64,000 nucleotides of DNA from Isoptericola jiangsuensis (GCF_002563715.1 NZ_PDJJ01000001.1:1674001-1738000); one strand, 5' to 3'; shown: positions 1-8,384, counted from the stretch's first letter. Made by a program: numbers and translations. Notes: generated by a model not told the origin, from the letters alone.

Positions 1-533
1 GCGTGCTGCTCTCCATCCAGGGCGGCTCCGACCTCGGCCTGTTCGAGGTCCACGAGGCCGCGCGTCTCGTCCAGGAGGCCGCGCACCCGGAGGCCAACAT
101 CATCTTCGGCACGGTCATCGACGACGCCCTCGGCGACGAGGTGCGCGTCACCGTCATCGCCGCCGGGTTCGACGGCGGCGTGCCCAAGCAGCGCGAGGAC
201 TCCCGCGCCCTGGGCCAGGTGACCGGCGCCTCCCGCCCGGCCGTGCCCGCCGCGCCGGTGACCTCCGCCACCACGCCGCAGGCCGCCTCGCCCGCCACGG
301 CGCCGGTGCCCGCGGCCGAGCCGGCCCACGCCCGTCCGCGCCCCATCCCCGCCGGTCCGGACGACGTGCCCGCGAGCCTGCAGCCCGTCGCCGCGGCACC
401 GCGGCCCGCGTTCACGGTCGTCGAGGACGGTGTCGGCGAGGGCGTCACGGTCGAGCGCCCCGTCGAGGTGCCGCACGTCACCGAGCGCGCGCGTCCCGTC
501 GAGGACCTCGACGTCCCCGACTTCCTCAAGTGA
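1..533 (+). CDS. ftsZ: Cell division protein FtsZ, C-terminal part (5' end outside window)
   Basis: This is the tubulin-like GTPase that forms the Z-ring at the division site. Only the last ~177 codons are present. The segment begins in the C-terminal subdomain (SIQGGSDLGLFEV, then NIIFGTVIDDALGDEVRVT and VIAAGFDGG). A long Pro/Ala-rich linker of about 90 residues follows, and the protein ends in the short acidic/hydrophobic peptide VEDLDVPDFLK, the conserved tail that binds SepF and other partners in actinobacteria. The stop overlaps the GTG of pgeF by 4 nt. The start codon lies upstream of the window. The family call is certain from the conserved core and from the pgeF/sepF/yggT/divIVA neighbours. 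Confidence 0.97.
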   Translation, partial: VLLSIQGGSDLGLFEVHEAARLVQEAAHPEANIIFGTVIDDALGDEVRVTVIAAGFDGGVPKQREDSRALGQVTGASRPAVPAAPVTSATTPQAASPATAPVPAAEPAHARPRPIPAGPDDVPASLQPVAAAPRPAFTVVEDGVGEGVTVERPVEVPHVTERARPVEDLDVPDFLK

Positions 534-1333
534 CCTCCTCGGCGTGGGCGCAGGAGGCGTTGTTGCCGGAGGACCTGGGTGCCGGACTGCTGAGGGTCGA
601 CCTCGGCGACGGGGTGCTGGCCGGGTTCACCACGCGGCACGGCGGCGTCTCGCCCGCGCCCTGGGCGTCGCTCGACCTGGCGTCCTCGACCGGTGACGAC
701 CCGGCCCGGGTGCGCCGCAACCGCGACCTGCTCGGCGGCTGGCTCGACGCCCCCGTGGCGTTCGCCACGCAGGTCCACGGCGACGGCGTGATCGAGCTCG
801 GGCCGGCCGACCGCGAGCGGTGGGCGCAGGACCCGCCGGAGTCGGTCGGCGAGGCCGACGGTCTGGTCACCGGCGCGGGCGGCCCGGCGCTCGGGGTGCT
901 CGTCGCCGACTGCGTGCCCGTGGTCCTGGCCGATCCCGTCGCGCGCGTCGTCGGCGTGGCCCACGCCGGGCGCCAGGGGGTCGTCGCCGGGGTGGTGGAC
1001 CGCGTCGTGGACGCGATGCTCGCCCGGGGCGCCCGGACGGACGACCTGCGGGCCGCCGTCGGGCCGGCGGTGTGCGGCGACTGCTACGAGGTGCCCGAGA
1101 CCATGCGCGACGAGGTGACGGCCCTGGTCCCGGCCGCGTGGGCGACGACCGCCGCCGGTACCCCGGGTCTCGACCTCCCGGCCGCGGTGCTGGCCGGTCT
1201 GGCGGCGCGGGACGTCCGTGCGCTGCGGGTCGAGCGGTGCACCCTGACCGACCCCGACCTGTTCTCGCACCGGCGCGCCACCGCCGCCGGGACCGTCGCG
1301 GGGAGGCAGGCCGGTGTCGTCGTCCTCACCTGA
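530..1333 (+). CDS. pgeF: PgeF/YfiH family protein (laccase-domain, peptidoglycan editing factor)
   Basis: A 267-residue member of the DUF152/LACC1 family. Members are described as peptidoglycan-editing enzymes (removing L-Ser wrongly placed in the stem peptide) or as purine-nucleoside-processing enzymes. The metal-ligand pattern is visible: His83 in QVHG, Cys128 in ADCVP and His145 in AHAGR, followed by VCGDCYEVP near residue 185. The GTG start overlaps the ftsZ stop (GTGA), so the two are probably translationally coupled. This is the standard position directly after ftsZ in actinobacteria. No signal peptide is seen, so it should be cytoplasmic. The exact substrate cannot be read from the sequence. 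Confidence 0.9.
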   Translation: MTSSAWAQEALLPEDLGAGLLRVDLGDGVLAGFTTRHGGVSPAPWASLDLASSTGDDPARVRRNRDLLGGWLDAPVAFATQVHGDGVIELGPADRERWAQDPPESVGEADGLVTGAGGPALGVLVADCVPVVLADPVARVVGVAHAGRQGVVAGVVDRVVDAMLARGARTDDLRAAVGPAVCGDCYEVPETMRDEVTALVPAAWATTAAGTPGLDLPAAVLAGLAARDVRALRVERCTLTDPDLFSHRRATAAGTVAGRQAGVVVLT

Positions 1334-1374
1334 GCCCGGCGTGTCGCGTACCGCTTACCGCTTCGCCGTCGTTA

Positions 1375-1392
1375 ACGTCAAGTCACTGACGT
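1375..1392. promoter_or_regulatory. Inverted repeat ahead of sepF
   Basis: ACGTCA and TGACGT form perfect 6-bp arms around a 6-nt spacer, 21 bp before the sepF ATG, in the only non-coding stretch between pgeF and sepF. It could be a protein-binding site or part of a sepF promoter. No binding protein can be named. Confidence 0.35.
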
Positions 1393-1413
1393 ACCGACGA
1401 ACGGAGCAGGGCG

Positions 1414-1884
1414 ATGGGCGGAGCGCTTCGCAAGACGATGCTGTACCTGGGGCTGGCGGACGACCAGCGCCCCGACGGCGAGTACCTGGAGGAGTACGAC
1501 GAGGAGCTGGAGCCGGTGCGTGACGACGACTACCAGGCCGAGGTGACCCCCTTGCACCGTGAGGGCGTGGCGGAGGCGTACGTCGGCGGCGACCTGCGCC
1601 GCATCACGACGATCCACCCTCGCTCGTACAACGACGCCCGCCTCATCGGCGAGGCGTTCCGCGGGGGCACGCCCGTGATCATGAACCTGTCGGACATGGA
1701 CGACGCGGACGCGAAGCGGCTCGTCGACTTCTCCGCCGGCCTGATCTTCGGTCTGCACGGCGCCATCGAGCGGGTCACCAACAAGGTGTTCCTGCTCTCG
1801 CCGGAGCACGTCGAGATCACCGGCGAGGAGAACGTGACCAAGCGTCCCGAGCCCCGTACCGGCGCGTTCTACAACCAGAGCTGA
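1414..1884 (+). CDS. sepF: Cell division protein SepF
   Basis: A 156-residue DUF552 protein that anchors FtsZ filaments to the membrane in bacteria lacking FtsA/ZipA. The N-terminus ([15 protein letters not shown]) resembles the amphipathic membrane-binding helix. An acidic linker follows, and the SepF core (about residues 60-145) contains [21 protein letters not shown], here split as [10 protein letters not shown], and the [17 protein letters not shown] segment. A GGAG motif lies upstream of the ATG. It lies 80 bp after pgeF; the yggS gene usually found between them in actinobacteria is missing. It is followed by yggT and divIVA. Confidence 0.95.
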   Translation: MGGALRKTMLYLGLADDQRPDGEYLEEYDEELEPVRDDDYQAEVTPLHREGVAEAYVGGDLRRITTIHPRSYNDARLIGEAFRGGTPVIMNLSDMDDADAKRLVDFSAGLIFGLHGAIERVTNKVFLLSPEHVEITGEENVTKRPEPRTGAFYNQS

Positions 1885-1961
1885 GCTCTTTCCCGCAGCA
1901 TCCCGCCTCGTCACGACGCGCGGCCCGGGCACGCCCCCCGGGTCGCGCGTCGTGCGTCCGG

Positions 1962-1967
1962 TAGGTT
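1962..1967 (+). promoter_or_regulatory. -10 element TAGGTT for yggT (leaderless type)
   Basis: TAGGTT ends 6 nt before the yggT GTG, so transcription would begin at or next to the start codon. Confidence 0.5.
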
Positions 1968-1973
1968 GCAGTC

Positions 1974-2270
1974 GTGAGCGTGATCTTCGGCCTCGTCGCC
2001 CTCCTCCTGCTGCTGTTCCTCGTGTGCCTGGTGATCCGGCTGGTCTTCGACTGGGTGCAGGTGTTCGCGCGCGACTGGCGTCCTCGCGGCGTCGTGCTCC
2101 TGGTGGCCGAGGCGGTGTACACCGTCACGGACCCGCCGCTGCGCCTGCTGCGCAAGGTGATCCCGCCGCTGACCCTCGGCAGCGTGCGGCTGGACCTGGC
2201 GTTCCTCGTGCTGTTCCTCGCGACCTCGATCCTGCTCAACGTCGCGAACGGCATCGCCGCCAGCTACTGA
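1974..2270 (+). CDS. YggT family membrane protein
   Basis: A 98-residue protein with two hydrophobic segments (about residues 2-25 and 70-92) flanking a cytoplasmic loop that holds the typical YggT signature around TDPPLRLLRKVIPPL. YggT proteins are small integral membrane proteins of poorly known role that sit near division genes, and in some bacteria they help in osmotic adaptation. The GTG start was chosen because the hydrophobic segment begins immediately after it and a -10 hexamer lies just upstream. It lies between sepF and divIVA, as in most actinobacteria. Confidence 0.9.
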   Translation: MSVIFGLVALLLLLFLVCLVIRLVFDWVQVFARDWRPRGVVLLVAEAVYTVTDPPLRLLRKVIPPLTLGSVRLDLAFLVLFLATSILLNVANGIAASY

Positions 2271-2423
2271 GGGCTCCGCGGGGTGACCTGCGGCGACGTC
2301 GGCACCGACGGGTCGGCGGCCGGTCTGCGCGTCCTGCGGGGACCCGGGTGACGACGTCCGGAGCCCGTGTGAAGACCCCGTGTGCGGGGCCCCGCCCGGA
2401 GGGCCGCCCCGGCGGGCGTCCGC

Positions 2424-2429
2424 TACGGT
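2424..2429 (+). promoter_or_regulatory. -10 element TACGGT for divIVA
   Basis: TACGGT lies 61 bp before the divIVA ATG, giving a 5' leader of roughly 55 nt with a GAGG ribosome-binding site. No good -35 is seen. Confidence 0.4.
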
Positions 2430-2490
2430 GGGCTTCCACGGACGCTCCGGGTCCGTGCACTGGACCGCGCAACGGCAACGAGGTGACACG

Positions 2491-3117
2491 ATGGCACTGC
2501 TCACGGCAGAGGACATCCTCAACAAGAAGTTCTCGGCGACGAAGTTCCGCGAGGGCTACGACGTGGAGGAGGTCGACGACTTCCTCGACGAGGTCGTGCG
2601 CACCCTGACGTCGGTGCAGGAGGAGAACGACGACCTCCGCTCGAAGCTCGCCGCCGCGGAGCGCCGCGTGGCCGAGCTCAGCCGCAACGACGCCGCGCAG
2701 CAGTCGGAGAAGGTCGAGGCCCCGGCGCCGGCCCCCGTCGTCGCGCCCGTGGTCGGCGACAAGTCGCACCCCGAGCCGGAGTCCGCCACGGGCATGCTCC
2801 AGCTCGCCCAGAAGCTCCACGACGACTACGTGCGCTCGGGCCAGGAGGAGGGCGACCGCCTGATCTCCGAGGCCAAGGCCGAGGGCACGCGGATCGTGCG
2901 CGAGGCGGAGGAGACGAGCCACCGCACGCTGTCGCAGCTCGAGCAGGAGCGGTCGCTCCTGGAGCGCAAGATCGACGAGCTGCGCCTGTTCGAGCGGGAC
3001 TACCGCACCCGTCTCAAGAGCTTCCTCCAGAACCTCCTGGGCGACCTCGACGCGCGGGGCTCCGCCCTGCCGCCGCAGCGCCAGAACGCCGCTGCCGGGC
3101 GTTCGCAGGACCTCTGA
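2491..3117 (+). CDS. divIVA: DivIVA/Wag31 polar growth scaffold
   Basis: A 208-residue coiled-coil protein. The start MALLTAEDILNKKFSATKF is the conserved DivIVA N-terminal domain (residues 1-60), which recognises curved membrane, with YDVEEVDDFLDEV entering the first coiled coil. A Pro/Ala-rich linker spans about residues 73-100. A second long coiled coil (about 105-185) contains LISEAKAEGTRIVREAEE. In actinobacteria this protein directs tip growth and recruits wall synthesis. The ATG at 2491 is preferred over longer in-frame starts because the domain begins exactly there and GAGG lies 8 nt upstream. A strong hairpin follows the gene. Confidence 0.95.
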   Translation: MALLTAEDILNKKFSATKFREGYDVEEVDDFLDEVVRTLTSVQEENDDLRSKLAAAERRVAELSRNDAAQQSEKVEAPAPAPVVAPVVGDKSHPEPESATGMLQLAQKLHDDYVRSGQEEGDRLISEAKAEGTRIVREAEETSHRTLSQLEQERSLLERKIDELRLFERDYRTRLKSFLQNLLGDLDARGSALPPQRQNAAAGRSQDL

Positions 3118-3140
3118 GCGCACCCGGAGCGCTGCACCGC

Positions 3141-3201
3141 ACGGAACGGCCCGCACGACACGACACCGCCACGGCGCGTGCTGTTGTGCGGGCCGTTCCG
3201 T
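3141..3201 (+). terminator. Long hairpin after divIVA
   Basis: Arms 3141-3160 and 3182-3201 pair over 20 bp with a single G-U, around a 21-nt loop. There is no T-tract. It lies 24 nt after the divIVA stop and just before the -10 of the next gene, so termination or insulation is likely. Confidence 0.65.
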
Positions 3202-3206
3202 GCCCT

Positions 3207-3212
3207 TACGCT
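3207..3212 (+). promoter_or_regulatory. -10 element TACGCT for the TraR/DksA-like gene
   Basis: TACGCT lies 30 nt before the ATG and right after the divIVA hairpin. A GAAGGG ribosome-binding site follows at 3231-3236. Confidence 0.4.
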
Positions 3213-3242
3213 GCGGTGACCCCACGAACCGAAGGGCTGCGA

Positions 3243-3704
3243 ATGGCCAAGATCTCCACCACCCAGCGGTCGACGATCCGCGAGGAGTTTCCCAACCTCG
3301 CGCGCGACGTCAAGGACTTCCCGGTGCGCGACGGCGAGGAGCCGTGGACGCTGGCGGAGGTCACCGAGCTGGTGGCGCTGCTGCTGGACGACAAGGCGCG
3401 GTACACCGAGGAGCTGGCCGCGGCGGACGCCGAGCTGAGCGACCTGCTGCGCAACTCCGGTGACGGCGCCGGCGACGACCAGGCGGACTACGGCTCCAGC
3501 GCGCTGGAGCGCGAGCAGGAGCTCACCCTGGTGAACAACCTGCGCGACCTGCTCGCGCAGACCTCGCACGCCCTGGAGCGCATCCGCAAGGGCACCTACG
3601 CCACCTGCGAGATCTCCGGGGCGCCGATCGGCAAGGCGCGCCTGCAGGCGTTCCCCCGGGCGACCCTGTCGGTGGAGGCGAAGGCGCGCGAGGAGCGTCG
3701 CTAG
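3243..3704 (+). CDS. TraR/DksA family protein with degenerate zinc finger
   Basis: A 153-residue protein. The central segment DYGSSALEREQELTLVNNL and the C-terminal KGTYATCEISGAPIGKARL then FPRATL match actinobacterial DksA/TraR proteins, which contact RNA polymerase through its secondary channel. The usual four-cysteine finger is nearly gone: only Cys122 remains, and the other three expected positions carry Ser125, Ser143 and Ala146. The fold may persist without zinc, as in cysteine-poor DksA types. The ATG at 3243 has GAAGGG upstream. It sits before lspA, the usual actinobacterial place. A role in transcription is inferred from family only. Confidence 0.85.
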   Translation: MAKISTTQRSTIREEFPNLARDVKDFPVRDGEEPWTLAEVTELVALLLDDKARYTEELAAADAELSDLLRNSGDGAGDDQADYGSSALEREQELTLVNNLRDLLAQTSHALERIRKGTYATCEISGAPIGKARLQAFPRATLSVEAKAREERR

Positions 3705-3709
3705 AGCCG

Positions 3710-3715
3710 TAGACT
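3710..3715 (+). promoter_or_regulatory. -10 element TAGACT for lspA (leaderless type)
   Basis: TAGACT ends 8 nt before the lspA ATG, and no Shine-Dalgarno fits in between. Confidence 0.55.
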
Positions 3716-3723
3716 CGGGCGCG

Positions 3724-4320
3724 ATGTCCACGACGCCCGCCGGGGCCGACCCGGTTCCCGAGACCCCTGACGAGCCCGTCCTCGAGACGACGTCCCCCGA
3801 CGACACCGCCGCGGCACGGCACCGTCGTCGCCTCGCGACCTGGGCGTGGGCCCTGGCCGCGGCGGTGCTGGTCGTCGACCAGCTCACCAAGTGGTGGGCG
3901 CTGTCGGCGCTCACCGTGGGGGAGCGGATCGACCTGCTGGGCGACCTGCTCGGCCTGACCCTCGTCTTCAACGACGGCGCCGCGCTGTCCATCGGCGGCG
4001 GTGGGTACACCTGGGCCCTGACGATCGTCGTCGTGGCCGTCGTGGTGGTGATCGTGCGGGCCATGCGCCGCATCGGGTCGCGGGGCTGGGCGCTGTCGCT
4101 GGGCCTGCTGCTGGGCGGCGCGCTGGGCAACCTGGCCGACCGGTTCTTCCGGGAGCCGGGCTTCGCGCGCGGCGAGGTCGTCGACATGATCGCCTACGCG
4201 AACTTCTTCGTGGGCAACGTCGCGGACATCGCGATCGTCGTGGCGGCGGGCATGATCATCGTCCTGTCGTTCCGGGGGATCGGGCTGGACGGGTCGCGCC
4301 AGGGCGAGGACGTCCGCTGA
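3724..4320 (+). CDS. lspA: Lipoprotein signal peptidase (signal peptidase II)
   Basis: A 198-residue membrane aspartyl protease that removes signal peptides from diacylglyceryl-modified prolipoproteins. After a ~35-residue acidic N-terminal extension come four hydrophobic segments (about 38-56, 82-112, 123-138, 160-185). The catalytic aspartates are in GNLADR (Asp139) and NVADIAI (Asp168); VVDQLTKWW and FNDGAAL are further family motifs. The last base of its stop is shared with the rluD ATG (TGATG). Substrates in this window could include the predicted lipoproteins at 31.1, 38.0 and 43.2 kb. Confidence 0.95.
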   Translation: MSTTPAGADPVPETPDEPVLETTSPDDTAAARHRRRLATWAWALAAAVLVVDQLTKWWALSALTVGERIDLLGDLLGLTLVFNDGAALSIGGGGYTWALTIVVVAVVVVIVRAMRRIGSRGWALSLGLLLGGALGNLADRFFREPGFARGEVVDMIAYANFFVGNVADIAIVVAAGMIIVLSFRGIGLDGSRQGEDVR

Positions 4321-5252
4321 TGGCGCTGCGCACCCTGCCGGTGCCGGACGGGCTCGCGGGCGAGCGCGTCGACGTCGCCCTCGCCCGGATGCTCGGGTTC
4401 TCACGGACCCAGGCCGCGGACCTCGCGGCGGCGGGCGCGGTACGCCTGGACGGCCGGGAGGTCGGCAAGTCCGAGCGCCTGGTCGCGGACGCCTGGCTGG
4501 AGGTCGACGTGCCGGACGGCCCGGCGCCCGGCACGGAGGTGGTGGCCGAGCCCGTCGAGGGCATGGGCATCGCCTACGAGGACGACGACGTCGTCGTGGT
4601 CGACAAGCCGGTCGGGGTCGCGGCGCACCCGTCGCCGGGCTGGACGGGACCGACGGTGGTCGGCGCGCTGGCCGCCGCCGGGTACCGGGTCTCGACGTCG
4701 GGCGCGGCGGAGCGGCAGGGGATCGTGCACCGGCTGGACGTCGGCACGTCCGGGCTCATGGTCGTGGCGAAGTCGGAGCTGGCCTACACGGGCCTCAAGC
4801 GTGCCTTCAAGGAGCGCACGGTCGACAAGGTCTACCACGCGCTGGCGCAGGGTCACCCGGAGCCGACGTCCGGCACGATCGACGCGCCCATCGGCCGGCA
4901 CCCGCACCACGACTACAGGTTCGCCGTGGTCGCGGACGGCAAGCACTCGGTGACGCACTACGAGGTCCTCGAGATGCTGCCCGCGGCGTCGCTGGTCGAG
5001 GTGCACCTGGAGACCGGCCGCACGCACCAGATCCGCGTGCACTTCTCCGCGCTGCGGCACCCGCTGGTCGGGGACGTCACCTACGGCGCCGACCCGGTCC
5101 TCGCGTCCCGGGTGGGCCTGGGGCGCCAGTGGCTGCACGCGATGCGGCTCGGCTTCGAGCACCCGGTGACGGGTGCGTGGGTCGAGGTGTCGAGCGAGTA
5201 CCCCGACGACCTGCAGCACGCGCTGGACGTCGTGCGCGGCGCGTACGCCTGA
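4320..5252 (+). CDS. rluD: RluA-family 23S rRNA pseudouridine synthase (RluD-like)
   Basis: A 310-residue protein with an N-terminal S4 RNA-binding domain (about residues 14-75) and a pseudouridine synthase domain. The catalytic motif HRLDVGTSG places the nucleophile at Asp140, and RTHQIRVH is the second signature. RluD makes the pseudouridines of helix 69 in 23S rRNA; assignment to RluD rather than another RluA paralogue rests on the S4 domain and the lspA-rluD gene pair. The ATG overlaps the lspA stop by one base, so the pair is one operon. Confidence 0.92.
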   Translation: MALRTLPVPDGLAGERVDVALARMLGFSRTQAADLAAAGAVRLDGREVGKSERLVADAWLEVDVPDGPAPGTEVVAEPVEGMGIAYEDDDVVVVDKPVGVAAHPSPGWTGPTVVGALAAAGYRVSTSGAAERQGIVHRLDVGTSGLMVVAKSELAYTGLKRAFKERTVDKVYHALAQGHPEPTSGTIDAPIGRHPHHDYRFAVVADGKHSVTHYEVLEMLPAASLVEVHLETGRTHQIRVHFSALRHPLVGDVTYGADPVLASRVGLGRQWLHAMRLGFEHPVTGAWVEVSSEYPDDLQHALDVVRGAYA

Positions 5253-5368
5253 CGGTCCCACCGCGGCCGGTCCGGTTCGCCCGGCGCCTCGCGCACGGGG
5301 CGCCCCTGCCGGGTCGCCGTCCGTCCGGCCCAGCCCCCACCTGCTCCCTCCTTCCTCCGTCGTCGGGC

Positions 5369-5397
5369 TTGTCCCGCGGCCCGCGGAGCCCTAGTGT
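5369..5397 (+). promoter_or_regulatory. Promoter of the beta-helix protein gene
   Basis: TTGTCC (5369-5374), a 17-bp spacer and TAGTGT (5392-5397) form a sigma-70-like promoter about 50 bp before the start codon. Confidence 0.6.
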
Positions 5398-5408
5398 CAG
5401 GCGCGTGG

Positions 5409-5422
5409 GTGACACGAGTCAC
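5409..5422. promoter_or_regulatory. Candidate LacI-type operator
   Basis: GTGACACGAGTCAC is a 14-bp palindrome (12 of 14 symmetric) with a central CG, the usual LacI-family style. It lies 12-25 bp after the -10 hexamer, where repressor binding would block transcription. The lacI-family gene is the convergent neighbour. Confidence 0.45.
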
Positions 5423-5446
5423 TCGCGACCTCGACGAGGAGGACGC

Positions 5447-7348
5447 ATGACCACCACCACCGTGCCGGCACCGACGCCGGCCCGCCGCCGCCGCTGGGCG
5501 CCGGGCATCGCCGCAGGAGCCGCGCTCGTGACAGCACTGGCCGCCTCGACCGCCGCGCAGGCGGCGCCCACCCCGGACGTGGACCCCCGCCACCCCGACT
5601 TCGGCCCGAACGTCACGATCTTCGGCCCCGACACCCCGCAGGACGAGATCGAGGCCACCCTCGACGCCCTGCACGCGCGCCAGGTCGACGCCGAGATGAG
5701 CACCGACCGCTACGGCGTGTACTTCCTGCCCGGCAGCTACGGGTCGGTCGCCGACCCGCTGCAGTTCAACGTGGGCTACTACACCGAGGTCGCGGGGCTC
5801 GGCGCGCAGCCTGGCGACGTCGAGATCGACGGCGCCATCGAGGTCTACAACCGCTGCCTCGGCGACGACGCGAACCCCAACTGCATCGCCCTGGTCAACT
5901 TCTGGCGGACGCTCGCCAACCTCCGCCTCACCACGGACGGCGCCGGGCAGGACGGCTGCCGGGCCTCGGCCAACTTCTGGGCCGTGTCCCAGGCCGTGTC
6001 GATGCGCCGGCTCGACGTCGAGGGCTTCGTGTCCCTCATGGACTACTGCACCGCCGGGCCGCAGTACGCCAGCGGTGGGTTCATCGCGGACTCCCGGTTC
6101 GACACCGCGCCGCTCAACGGCTCGCAGCAGCAGTGGCTCACCCGCAACAGCGAGATGCCGTCCTGGTCGAACGCCGTGTGGAACCAGGTGTTCTCCGGCG
6201 TCGTCGGCGCGCCGGACGACTCGGCGTTCCCCGACCCGCCCTACACCACGCTCGACGAGACCCCGGTCAGCCGCGAGAAGCCGTACCTGTTCGTCGACGA
6301 CGCGGGCCGGTACAACGTGCGGGTGCCCGCCGCGCGCACCGCGACGCGCGGCGTCTCCTGGGCGGACGGGCTGACGCCGGGCCGCACCGTGCCGATCACG
6401 GACTTCTTCGTCGCGAAGCCGTCCGACTCGGTCGCCACGATCAACAACGCGCTGTCGCGCGGCAAGAACCTCCTGCTCACCCCGGGCGTCTACGACGTCG
6501 CGCAGACCATCAAGGTCAAGCGCGCCGACACCGTCGTGCTCGGCATGGGGCACGCGACCCTCACCGCGGTCGGCGGCGCCGTCCCGCTGGAGGTCGCGGA
6601 CGTCCCCGGGGCGATCGTGGCGGGTGTGTCGATCGACGCGGGCGACGTCGAGTCCCCGGCGCTGCTGCGCGTGGGCAAGGCGCACGGGAACAACCACCGC
6701 TCGGACGCCGCGAACCCCGTGACGCTCTCGGACGTGTACTTCCGCGTGGGCGGGCCGCACGTCGGCAAGGTGGACGTGGCCCTGGAGATCAACGCCGACG
6801 ACGTGCTCGTCGACCACACGTGGGTGTGGCGCGGCGACCACGGCGTGGAGGGCTTCACCGAGGGCGTCAACGGCGACACCGACCGGTGGCGCACCAACAC
6901 CGGCCGCAACGGCGTCGTGGTCAACGGCGACCGCGTGACCGCCACGGGCCTGTTCGTCGAGCACTTCCAGGAGAACAACACCGTCTGGAACGGCGAGGAC
7001 GGCACGGTCGTGCTCTACCAGAACGAGCTGCCGTACGACCCGCCGACGCAGGCCGACTGGACCCAGCCGGACGGCACGCTGGGCTGGGAGGGCTACAAGG
7101 TCGCCGACGACGTCCGCCGGCACGCGCTGTACGGGGCCGGGGTGTACGTGTTCAACCAGAACAACCCCTCGATCGTCACCGAGAACGGCTTCTCGGTGCC
7201 GGACGCGCCCGGGGTGCGGCTGCACCACGTCATGACGGTCAACCTGTCGGCCGGGACGGTCCGGCACGTCGTCAACGGCGTGGGCGACCAGGTGGACGAC
7301 ACGAACACCGGCACGCCGTCGTTCGTCGTCGACTACCCGGCGCCCTGA
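5447..7348 (+). CDS. Secreted right-handed beta-helix protein (often annotated adenylyl cyclase or coagulation factor 5/8-type)
   Basis: A 633-residue exported protein. Residues 1-40 form a signal peptide: charged PARRRRW, a hydrophobic core, and cleavage expected after AQA near residue 39. The mature part begins FGPNVTIFGPDTP and shows two pectate-lyase-like beta-helix halves: PGSYGSVADPLQFNVGYY early and LLTPGVYDVAQTIKVKRADTVV from about residue 340. This layout recalls GH55-like proteins of Streptomyces and Cellulomonas. Databases name many homologues adenylyl cyclase, which the sequence does not support; a glycan-binding or glycan-cleaving role is my inference. Catalytic residues cannot be assigned. 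It has its own promoter and a convergent LacI regulator. Confidence 0.8.
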   Translation: MTTTTVPAPTPARRRRWAPGIAAGAALVTALAASTAAQAAPTPDVDPRHPDFGPNVTIFGPDTPQDEIEATLDALHARQVDAEMSTDRYGVYFLPGSYGSVADPLQFNVGYYTEVAGLGAQPGDVEIDGAIEVYNRCLGDDANPNCIALVNFWRTLANLRLTTDGAGQDGCRASANFWAVSQAVSMRRLDVEGFVSLMDYCTAGPQYASGGFIADSRFDTAPLNGSQQQWLTRNSEMPSWSNAVWNQVFSGVVGAPDDSAFPDPPYTTLDETPVSREKPYLFVDDAGRYNVRVPAARTATRGVSWADGLTPGRTVPITDFFVAKPSDSVATINNALSRGKNLLLTPGVYDVAQTIKVKRADTVVLGMGHATLTAVGGAVPLEVADVPGAIVAGVSIDAGDVESPALLRVGKAHGNNHRSDAANPVTLSDVYFRVGGPHVGKVDVALEINADDVLVDHTWVWRGDHGVEGFTEGVNGDTDRWRTNTGRNGVVVNGDRVTATGLFVEHFQENNTVWNGEDGTVVLYQNELPYDPPTQADWTQPDGTLGWEGYKVADDVRRHALYGAGVYVFNQNNPSIVTENGFSVPDAPGVRLHHVMTVNLSAGTVRHVVNGVGDQVDDTNTGTPSFVVDYPAP

Positions 7349-7368
7349 CGCGGGCGTCCGACACCGGT

Positions 7369-7411
7369 GGCCGCGGCGCCCGGGTCCCGCGCGGGGACCC
7401 GGGCGCCGCGG
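7369..7411. terminator. Bidirectional hairpin between beta-helix gene and lacI
   Basis: Perfect 19-bp arms (7369-7387 and 7393-7411) with a 5-nt loop sit in the 67-bp convergent gap. Almost all pairs are G-C, and there is no T-tract. Confidence 0.75.
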
Positions 7412-7415
7412 CGCG

Positions 7416-8384
7416 TCAGGCGGAGCCGCGCACGACCACGACCGCGGGGTCCGCGGGCCACGACGGCGCCGCGGTGCCGTCGATCGCGGCGAGCACACCG
7501 GCGGCGAGGTGGTCGGACTGCGCCAGGATCGGCTGCGCGACCGTCGTCAGCGGGGGTGCCGAGACCCGGGCGGCGGGGGAGTCGTCGACGCCGATGACCG
7601 CGAGGTCCGCGGGGACGTCGAGACCCGCCTCCCGCGCCCCGGCCAGCACGGCGAGGGCGACCTCGTCGTTGTAGGCGGCCACGGCCGTCACCCCGGTCTC
7701 GTGCCAGTCCCGCACGACGTCGGTGGCCGGGCGGTCGACGGGCACGGGCGCGGACACCGGCGCGGGCAGCGAGCGGGCGGCGCAGGCGTCGCGCACGCCG
7801 GCGAGCCGGGCCTGCGCGAACCGCGCCAGGCGGGGGTCGTCGGTGGCGGCCACGGCGACGCGGCGGTGGCCGCGCGCGGCGAGGTGGTCGACCTGCAGCG
7901 CGGCGAGGTCGTGCTGCGAGCGGTCGAACGCGTCGTCGTCGGTCGTCTGGACGGTGCCGACGACGACGATCCCGGCCTGTGCCATCGCCCGGGCCTCGTC
8001 GGGCGTGAAGGGGGCGAGCCCGACGACGGCCCGCGGTGTCACGGCCCGCCAGAGGTCCGTCAGCGCGCGCGAGTCGCGGTGGTGGTGGACGAGCACGAAC
8101 AGGCCGCGCTCGGCGAGGACGTCGGTGAGGTGGTCGAGCAGGAGGTCGACCACGGGGCCCGTGGGCCAGTCCGGCAGCACGCACACGACGAGGTCGCTGC
8201 GGCCCCGGCGCAGGGTCCGGGCGGCCGCCGACGGCGCGTACCCGAGCCGGGCGGCGGTGTCGCGCACGTGCTGGCGGGTGGCCTGCGACACCGAGACGCC
8301 GGGGGTGTCGTTGAGCACGTAGCTCACGGTCGTGCGGGACACGCCCGCCGCGCGCGCGACGTCCGCGCTGGTCACTGACGGCAC
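7416..8384 (-). CDS. LacI family transcriptional regulator
   Basis: A 322-residue repressor-type protein. The helix-turn-helix is at residues 3-25 (VTSADVARAAGVSRTTVSYVL), here quoted as DVARAAGVSRTTVSYVL, followed by the hinge region and a periplasmic-binding-protein-like sensor domain (about 60-320) that ends in a normal LacI fold with VIGVDDSPAARVSAPPLTTV, quoted as GVDDSPAARVSAPPL. The GTG at 8384 is chosen over an upstream start because AGGAGG lies right before it and the HTH follows at once. It is convergent with the exported beta-helix gene, its most likely target, and divergent from dnaE. The ligand is unknown, probably a sugar. Confidence 0.88.
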   Translation of the reverse strand: MPSVTSADVARAAGVSRTTVSYVLNDTPGVSVSQATRQHVRDTAARLGYAPSAAARTLRRGRSDLVVCVLPDWPTGPVVDLLLDHLTDVLAERGLFVLVHHHRDSRALTDLWRAVTPRAVVGLAPFTPDEARAMAQAGIVVVGTVQTTDDDAFDRSQHDLAALQVDHLAARGHRRVAVAATDDPRLARFAQARLAGVRDACAARSLPAPVSAPVPVDRPATDVVRDWHETGVTAVAAYNDEVALAVLAGAREAGLDVPADLAVIGVDDSPAARVSAPPLTTVAQPILAQSDHLAAGVLAAIDGTAAPSWPADPAVVVVRGSA

